9,833 bases of DNA from NCBI GenBank assembly GCA_005793615.1, contig SXRI01000382.1:1-9833 (forward strand). The letters are read 5' to 3'. Under the pieces are notes generated by a model. It saw only the letters and a program-made list of their open reading frames with translations, was not told where the DNA came from and ran no database searches. The translations under genes and the position numbers were made by a program. Positions within the stretch are counted from its first letter, which is position 1. Each line of letters begins with the position of its first letter. Source of the DNA: Bdellovibrionales bacterium (GTDB lineage Bacteria; Bdellovibrionota; Bdellovibrionia; Bdellovibrionales; JAMPXM01). Shown in pieces: positions 5,181-9,833 of the stretch.

Positions 5181-6956
5181 ATGCGCGCAAGCTCAAGCCC
5201 CCCATTTACAACCAACAGGTCAACACCCGAAACAACTCACGGGTCAACTTCCGCTCTGACCGCTAAATTTACCGCGGGCCGCCTAGTCGCCGTCGTCTTT
5301 TTCGCTCTGATTTCGATCTGGGCTCCCCGCCAGGCAGCAGCCCTTCCCGCCGAGGGGCATCAGATCATGTATGCCGGGCCCTCACCCTACGGCGTTGAGA
5401 TCGCACGTGACATTCACGAACGTGGCGGCAACGTGATCGACGCTTCAGTAGCGATTGCCCTGAGTTTAGCGGTAACGCATCCGTACTACGCCGCCTTTGG
5501 CGGGGGCGGATTTGCCATGGTCAAAGTTGGCGATAAGGTACAGGCCTTCGACTTTCGCGAGATAGCACCTGCCAAGTCATCTTCTGAAACTTTTAAGGGA
5601 CGCAATCCCAAAGACTCCCAGGATGGTGGCCTGGCCGTTGGAGTTCCAGGGGTGCCGGCAGGGCTCTGGGAACTGCACCGAAAATACGGACGGCTCAAAT
5701 GGCACCAACTTTTTGACAGTGCTCTCAAACTTGCTGAACAAGGTTTTCGCGTCAGTGGCGAATGGGTGGAGAACACTCGGCGCAACCGCGAGCGTATGAA
5801 CAGCACGGGACAGAGGATTTTTTTTCGTACACTGCCAAAACAGGCAGGAGTGGGTCCTAAACCTCCTCTCGATTTGAAACCAGGTGAGTTACTCAAGCAA
5901 CGCGAGCTCGCTGGATTTCTGCGGGCGTTTAAGAAAAACGGGCCCAAAGCCTTCTATGAGGGCACGGTCGCTAAAGAGCTGGTAAAGACCGTGAACGAAA
6001 GTGGCGGCTTGTTTACCCTTGAAGATCTGAAGGGGTACCGCACACGATGGCTCGAACCACTTACCGCCGAGTTCGAAGGTCATAAACTTTGGCTGATGCC
6101 TCCACCCTCGGCTGGGGGGCTGATTATCGCGTCGTCCTTAAAGCTCATGGACAAATTGAAACTCAAAGAAACCAAACCCCTCTCGGTGGATGAGTACCAC
6201 CTGCTCTCTGAAATTATGAAGCTGAGTTTCCGCGGCCGACAACTTCTCGGCGATCCCGAGTTCAACCAGAATCCCATTGGCCGCCTCCTCGATGACAAGT
6301 ACCTGAGCGAGTTGGCCGGGAAAGTTAAACTGGACAAGTCGGTCGAAGTTGAACCGCTCAAAAATCTCGTACTTGAGCACGAACAGACCACGCATTTTTC
6401 GCTGATGGATGCCGAAGGCAATGCAGTAGCGTTTACCGTCACTCTGAATGGCAACTATGGCTCTGGACTTGTCACTCCTGATTCGGGAATCGCACTCAAT
6501 AACGAAATCGACGACTTTACCACACAGCCAGATAAACCTAATATGTTTGGTTTGATACAAGGGTCTGCCAACCTTATGCGCCCAGGAGCAAGACCACTTT
6601 CTTCGATGAGTCCGACGATCGTGGAAAAAAATGGCCGTACGGTCCTTGCCGTCGGTGCGCCCGGCGGTCCCCGAATCACCACCGGGGTTCTGCAAGTCCT
6701 GTATCGCGTGCTCGCCCAGAACTTCGACATCGATCGCGCGATTCAAACTCCACGAGTTCATCATCAGTTTTTACCTGATACGGTTTTTGTCGACCCGCAG
6801 CGCTTCTCTCCTGAAATTCTCGAAGGGCTGGAGAAACGCGGCCATAAGGTTGAAACCGGATTCACCGCTCGGGTGTACGGCGTTCATCGTAGTTCGACGA
6901 ATATACTGAGCGGCGCCGGTGATGCGCGCGGCGAGTGTGCGGCGGGGGGGATGTAG
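5181..6956 (+). CDS. ggt: Gamma-glutamyltranspeptidase (glutathione hydrolase)
   Basis: Periplasmic Ntn-hydrolase that cleaves the gamma-glutamyl bond of glutathione and related compounds, either transferring it to acceptors or hydrolysing it. The 591-aa precursor is normal for the family (E. coli about 580). The ATG at 5181 is chosen because AGGAG lies 9 nt upstream; an upstream in-frame GTG (5142) has no such site. A hydrophobic segment (about 35-50) ends in an APRQAAA-type signal-peptidase site near residue 55, preceded by an unusually long Ser/Thr-rich N-region. The autoprocessing site is TTHFS (403-407), with Thr403 as new N-terminus of the small subunit and nucleophile. Other family motifs are FREIAP for gamma-glutamyl recognition, NNEIDDF (440-446), RPLSSMSP (471-478) and GAPGGPRI (492-499). 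It ends in a G7 run one base before the DUF486 gene, implying a joint transcript. Confidence 0.95.
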   Translation: MRASSSPPFTTNRSTPETTHGSTSALTAKFTAGRLVAVVFFALISIWAPRQAAALPAEGHQIMYAGPSPYGVEIARDIHERGGNVIDASVAIALSLAVTHPYYAAFGGGGFAMVKVGDKVQAFDFREIAPAKSSSETFKGRNPKDSQDGGLAVGVPGVPAGLWELHRKYGRLKWHQLFDSALKLAEQGFRVSGEWVENTRRNRERMNSTGQRIFFRTLPKQAGVGPKPPLDLKPGELLKQRELAGFLRAFKKNGPKAFYEGTVAKELVKTVNESGGLFTLEDLKGYRTRWLEPLTAEFEGHKLWLMPPPSAGGLIIASSLKLMDKLKLKETKPLSVDEYHLLSEIMKLSFRGRQLLGDPEFNQNPIGRLLDDKYLSELAGKVKLDKSVEVEPLKNLVLEHEQTTHFSLMDAEGNAVAFTVTLNGNYGSGLVTPDSGIALNNEIDDFTTQPDKPNMFGLIQGSANLMRPGARPLSSMSPTIVEKNGRTVLAVGAPGGPRITTGVLQVLYRVLAQNFDIDRAIQTPRVHHQFLPDTVFVDPQRFSPEILEGLEKRGHKVETGFTARVYGVHRSSTNILSGAGDARGECAAGGM

Positions 6957-6957
6957 C

Positions 6958-7308
6958 ATGTTTTGGACCATCGCACTGCTTTTCTTCTCGAACATTTTCA
7001 TGACAATGGCATGGTACGGACATTTGCGTGATTTACGCGGACATCAACTCTGGATCGTCGTCTTAATAAGTTGGGGAATCGCTTTTTTCGAATACTGCTT
7101 GCAGGTGCCAGCCAACCGCATCGGCGCCAATCACTTCACACTTGCGCAACTGAAGATCACCCAGGAAGTCATCACGATGGTGGTTTTTGCCGGATTTCTA
7201 TATTTTTTCATGGGACAGCCACTCAAACTCGATTATCTCTGGGCGGCACTTTGTCTCATCGGCGCGGCCTATTTCATGTTTCGCGAGGGCCTTCCCGCTC
7301 TAACATAA
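6958..7308 (+). CDS. DUF486 / DMT-superfamily small membrane protein
   Basis: 116-aa inner-membrane protein with four predicted transmembrane segments (about 2-18, 30-48, 68-87, 91-109). The conserved DUF486 block is clear: SNIFMTMAWYGHLRDL near the N-terminus, SWGIAFFEYCLQVPANRIG (38-56) in the middle and FTLAQLKITQEVI (60-72) after it. The family belongs to the drug/metabolite transporter superfamily; transport substrate is unknown. The ATG at 6958 follows the ggt stop codon by one base, and the G-rich GGCGGGGGGG 7 nt upstream is the only possible ribosome-binding sequence, so translation is probably coupled to ggt. The frame stays open upstream into ggt as far as 6919, but that part overlaps ggt and does not look coding. 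Whether it handles products of the transpeptidase is only a guess from position. Confidence 0.88.
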   Translation: MFWTIALLFFSNIFMTMAWYGHLRDLRGHQLWIVVLISWGIAFFEYCLQVPANRIGANHFTLAQLKITQEVITMVVFAGFLYFFMGQPLKLDYLWAALCLIGAAYFMFREGLPALT

Positions 7309-7310
7309 TG

Positions 7311-7342
7311 AAGAGATCCTGAGAGTAAACTCAGGATCTCTT
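7311..7342. terminator. Perfect 13-bp hairpin between convergent genes
   Basis: AAGAGATCCTGAG (7311-7323), a 6-nt loop and CTCAGGATCTCTT (7330-7342) form a perfect stem. It starts 2 bp after the DUF486 stop and ends 19 bp before the stop of the convergent lipoprotein gene, the position of a bidirectional terminator. There is no U-tract beyond the terminal TT on either strand, so efficiency as an intrinsic terminator is uncertain. Confidence 0.65.
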
Positions 7343-7361
7343 AGAACTCTAAACAGAGAAC

Positions 7362-7619
7362 TTAGTGGGCGCCGCCCGACGCCGGTACCGGAGTAGCCGC
7401 GGGTGCTGCCGCGCCTTCAGCAGGTGCTGCCGCGCCCTCAACAGGTGCCGCTGCCTCTGCAGGTGCTGCGGGAGCTGCTGCTGGAGCCTCAGCCGGTGCG
7501 GCCAGAACTTCAGCTGGTGCAGCGGGTGCCGGTGCTTGGTTAGAGGAAGAACACTGCGAGCAACCGTTAAGGGTCAAAGCTGCAGCGATAGCAATTACAA
7601 CGAAAGAAAAGCGAAACAT
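7362..7619 (-). CDS. Small Ala/Pro-rich lipoprotein
   Basis: 85-aa predicted lipoprotein of unknown function. The signal peptide MFRFSFVVIAIAAALTL runs into the lipobox LNGC, with Cys20 as the lipidated residue; a second Cys lies at 23. The mature part is about 65 residues made almost only of Ala, Pro and Glu (APAEAPAAAP, EGAAAPAEGAAAPA) and ends SGGAH, consistent with an extended, flexible tether with no fold. The start is well supported: AAGGAG lies 7 nt upstream of the ATG at 7617-7619. A longer reading to 7712 has no such site and would spoil the signal peptide. The gene sits downstream of the transporter gene on the same strand with a 122-bp gap, so it is probably its own unit. Proteins of this composition diverge fast, so homology is hard to judge. 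Confidence 0.8.
   Translation of the reverse strand: MFRFSFVVIAIAAALTLNGCSQCSSSNQAPAPAAPAEVLAAPAEAPAAAPAAPAEAAAPVEGAAAPAEGAAAPAATPVPASGGAH
7402..7461. repeat. 21-bp tandem repeats in the lipoprotein gene
   Basis: Two 21-bp units (7402-7422 and 7423-7443) differ at two positions, and an 18-bp variant follows (7444-7461); another GGTGCTGC start occurs at 7462. On the minus strand the 21-bp unit encodes the seven residues EGAAAPA. In-frame units allow the tether length to vary without breaking the gene. Confidence 0.8.
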
Positions 7620-7676
7620 TATTCGACTCCTTGTCCTAAAAACCTGAGGCAAAATTTGTTGGGAAATCTTTAACCG

Positions 7677-7693
7677 AAAAAACCGTGGTTTGG
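7677..7693 (-). terminator. Weak candidate terminator after the CDF transporter
   Basis: Read on the minus strand, CCAAAC-CACG-GTTTTTT forms a short A/U-rich stem that runs into a T6 tract about 50 bp past the transporter's stop codon. The stem is only four to five pairs, so support is weak. Confidence 0.25.
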
Positions 7694-7741
7694 TAAGTGA
7701 ATAATGACACATTCTCTTCCGAATGCGCCGCTTCAGCCGAC

Positions 7742-8758
7742 TTAAGTGAACTGTGACGGCTCCTCTGGATTGATCAACTCTTCAAGAGAAACCACCATAC
7801 GTTTCTCAAAGGCTTGCCTGCGTATTGGGCAACTTTGCACTTCGCAAACACGGCAATAGGCCCGCCGACAGGGATCAACATGCAGATGCAATTCTCCCGG
7901 GTGACTGTAGGCACGGATCAAAAGACTCTCAAAGGCTTGCGTCTGCTCATGGGCCTCAGCAACGTCCCAGAACTCGGGAACCACGGCGTGGGCGTCAATA
8001 TGATGAAAACGGCCATTGCGCATCACGCGAACATGATGAAGCTGAATGATCTCTCCAGGTCGAACCTGCTCAACAATTCTTGCCAGATTTCGCAAGATCC
8101 CACGGTCTTCAGCATCCAGCAATCCGCCGATCGAACGACGCACGAGCTTAATTCCCGTCCAACCCAGATAAAGGCCGACGATCAATGCCAAAAGCGGATC
8201 AATCCAGGTTAGGCCTGTGAAATGAACCAACACCAGTCCTATCACCACACCGAGCGAGGTCCAAAAATCCGATAACACATGTTGACCGCTGGCCTCGAGA
8301 GTTTCGGAAAGGTGACGGCGCCCCGAGCGAAGGAGAAAAAACCCCAAGCCGGCATTGATGACCCCTGCCGCTATGGTAATGCCGAGCCCCAAGCCTACCT
8401 GTTCAACTTTTCCCGCCCGAAAAAATGCATCCGCCGCCTCAAAGCAAATCATGACCGATGCAAACGCAATAAGTCCGCCCTCGAAAGCCGCCGAGAAGAA
8501 CTCGACCTTGCCATGTCCGTATGGATGATCTTCATCCGCTGGCTTGTGAGCGATGCCAACCACTACGAGCGCCAATCCGCCAGCGACAACATTTACTATT
8601 GTCTCCATTGCATCGGAAAACACGGCTTGCGAATTCGTCAACCGGTAGGCCCAAAATTTAAGAGCAAGAAGAACAACGCTAATCGCTAACGACAGCCCGG
8701 CGGCACGCCGGACAAGACGCTCGTCATGCGCCGTTGGTTCGGTGGAATCATTTGACAT
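7742..8758 (-). CDS. Cation diffusion facilitator (CDF) metal transporter
   Basis: 338-aa inner-membrane divalent-metal/proton antiporter, probably an exporter. The N-terminal six-helix domain begins near residue 20. TM2 carries FSDAMETIVN (47-56), followed by the family marker DHPYGHGKVE (77-86). TM5 carries H160-x-x-x-D164 (QHVLSDF), half of the transport metal site. The other half, from TM2, reads E52-x-x-x-N56 rather than the Asp/His-x-x-x-Asp of YiiP or ZnT. The cytoplasmic domain (about 215-295) includes FHHIDAHAVVP and LHLHVDP and is followed by a four-Cys cluster (C297, C302, C305, C310), a likely extra metal site. I use the ATG at 8756-8758, which has AAGG 13 nt upstream inside the end of the preceding gene; the frame stays open further up but overlaps the cyclase. 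It starts 10 bp after the diguanylate cyclase ends, so the pair is likely an operon. Metal specificity cannot be told. Confidence 0.9.
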   Translation of the reverse strand: MSNDSTEPTAHDERLVRRAAGLSLAISVVLLALKFWAYRLTNSQAVFSDAMETIVNVVAGGLALVVVGIAHKPADEDHPYGHGKVEFFSAAFEGGLIAFASVMICFEAADAFFRAGKVEQVGLGLGITIAAGVINAGLGFFLLRSGRRHLSETLEASGQHVLSDFWTSLGVVIGLVLVHFTGLTWIDPLLALIVGLYLGWTGIKLVRRSIGGLLDAEDRGILRNLARIVEQVRPGEIIQLHHVRVMRNGRFHHIDAHAVVPEFWDVAEAHEQTQAFESLLIRAYSHPGELHLHVDPCRRAYCRVCEVQSCPIRRQAFEKRMVVSLEELINPEEPSQFT

Positions 8759-8768
8759 GAACGGGAAT

Positions 8769-9737
8769 CTACCTTGAAGAACCGTTCTTGCGCAATTCGA
8801 TGTTCGACATGTCGAAAGTTTTAACGCAATTCTTGCCGGCACGCTTGGCCTCGTAGAGAGCGTGGTCGGCGTAACGAACCAAATCCTTAGCATCGACGTT
8901 AGGAATATGAGACTCGGCGACGGCAACGCCAAAGCTACCCGTGAGCTGCATTGAATTTCCGTCTTTTGTGAAAGTCGATGCCGCAATAACTTTACGCAGT
9001 CGTTCCGCAAAAAGGGTGGCCCCCTCAACGGTGCTTTCAGAAAGGGCGATTAGGAACTCATCGCCGCCATAGCGAGCGGCAAAATCAACGCCACGAATAT
9101 TGTTCTGAATGATCTTGCCTACCTCAGCAAGAACAAAACTACCAAATAGATGGTCATGGGTGTCGTTCACTTGTTTGAAGCAATCCATGTCCATCATCAC
9201 GACACCGACAGCGCTCTTGTTTCGCTTGGCCCGGCCGATCTCGCTTTCGAGTTTTTGATAGATCGAACGCATATTGTAAAGTCCGGTCAGGTCATCGATA
9301 TCAACCATCGCCTGAAGGCGAGCATTGGCAGCCGCTAGGCGATCGGTAACATCTTTGATGCGAAGCTGAGCACGAACCCGCGCCAGCAGCTCTAAAGGCT
9401 CAAAGGGCTTGCAGAGATAATCGTCAGCTCCGGCATCGAGACCGGCGATAATGTCGCCGGTGGCGTTTCGCGCACTGACGAAAATAACCCAGATATAAGA
9501 ATCCCGAGTGCGCAGGTGCTTCAGAGTTTCCATACCGCCCATTCCGGGCATATTGATATCAAGAAGGACCAAATCAGGAGAAACCCTCTTGAGGCGCTCC
9601 AAGGCCTCTTCGCCGCTATTGGCCGTTTCAACACGAAAACCCTCATGTTCGAGGGTACGGGCAACTAAGGTAACGTTGTCCTTGTCGTCATCGACGACCA
9701 ATATGAGATTGTCACCGGGGCGTTTTGCAAATTTCAT
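8769..9737 (-). CDS. Response regulator with GGDEF diguanylate cyclase domain
   Basis: 322-aa two-domain signalling protein of PleD/WspR type, expected to make c-di-GMP from two GTP when its receiver is phosphorylated. The REC domain (about 11-125) has the acidic pocket DDD (16-18), phospho-acceptor Asp60 in LLDINMPG, Ser88 and Lys110 in CKPF. A helical linker (about 126-145) leads to the GGDEF domain: DDLTGLYN (148-155), MMDMDCFKQVND for metal and GTP binding, and an intact active site GGDEF (224-228). The inhibitory I-site RxxD is present (R215 to D218), five residues upstream. The ATG at 9735-9737 gives a normal REC start, but no good SD is visible; an in-frame ATG at 9819-9821 would add a 28-residue tail of no recognisable kind. 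The cognate kinase is not in the window. The metal transporter follows 10 bp downstream, and a PilZ protein lies at the far end. Confidence 0.93.
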   Translation of the reverse strand: MKFAKRPGDNLILVVDDDKDNVTLVARTLEHEGFRVETANSGEEALERLKRVSPDLVLLDINMPGMGGMETLKHLRTRDSYIWVIFVSARNATGDIIAGLDAGADDYLCKPFEPLELLARVRAQLRIKDVTDRLAAANARLQAMVDIDDLTGLYNMRSIYQKLESEIGRAKRNKSAVGVVMMDMDCFKQVNDTHDHLFGSFVLAEVGKIIQNNIRGVDFAARYGGDEFLIALSESTVEGATLFAERLRKVIAASTFTKDGNSMQLTGSFGVAVAESHIPNVDAKDLVRYADHALYEAKRAGKNCVKTFDMSNIELRKNGSSR

Positions 9738-9833
9738 AATAGCTGGTATCCATCTTACCTGCACTCCGACCCCCACCCCAGACCAGTTCTTCGAGAAACT
9801 GCCTGGACTTTCAGATGACACCCGCTTCCCAGC

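Noticed and set aside
5486..5947. 153-aa minus-strand open frame inside ggt
   Set aside because: Lies wholly opposite conserved ggt sequence and has no recognisable features.
6138..6764. 208-aa minus-strand open frame inside ggt
   Set aside because: Antisense shadow over the catalytic Thr and glycine-rich motifs of ggt.
8279..8689. 136-aa + strand open frame opposite the CDF gene
   Set aside because: Covers conserved CDF transmembrane and HPYGHGK motifs on the other strand; no RBS or domain.

Overview
The window looks like ordinary chromosome from a Gram-negative, predatory-type or environmental deltaproteobacterium-like bacterium. Bdellovibrionota is my best guess, but it rests on overall flavour only: two lipoproteins with lipoboxes, a periplasmic gamma-glutamyltranspeptidase, abundant c-di-GMP proteins, and an HNH family that I associate with that group. 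No taxonomic marker gene is present. Base composition looks near 50% GC in the genes, with an AT-richer, repeat-laden patch between about 1110 and 1570.

Left part (1-2340) is the irregular region. It holds the 3' end of a small AbrB-like ORF, an intact PilZ (c-di-GMP receptor) gene on the minus strand, about 500 bp of non-coding DNA packed with inverted repeats and repeated short motifs, and a decayed HNH endonuclease gene. That gene's reading frame must be switched twice to recover the family sequence; one switch lies at an A6 run. This stretch looks like a graveyard of mobile or selfish sequence around one surviving gene.

Middle part (2550-7308) is dense and conventional. An S41-type lipoprotein peptidase (+) converges on trmB (-), with 8 bp between stop codons and a candidate terminator for the peptidase inside trmB. 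trmB diverges from ggt (+, gamma-glutamyltranspeptidase) across an intergenic region carrying a CRP/FNR-like dyad. A DUF486 four-helix membrane protein follows ggt after one base. A G7 run at the end of ggt serves as the downstream gene's likely ribosome-binding region, and loss of one G would fuse the two frames.

Right part (7311-9737) reads leftward. A perfect 13-bp hairpin separates the DUF486 gene from a small Ala/Pro-rich lipoprotein carrying 21-bp tandem repeats. Further right, a REC-GGDEF response regulator/diguanylate cyclase lies 10 bp upstream of a cation diffusion facilitator metal transporter on the same strand, so the two are probably co-transcribed.

I do not see a clearly new multi-gene system. 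The points most worth a second look are the structured repeat region at 1226-1467, the doubly frameshifted HNH gene, the G7 junction between ggt and DUF486, and the pairing of the diguanylate cyclase with the metal exporter.
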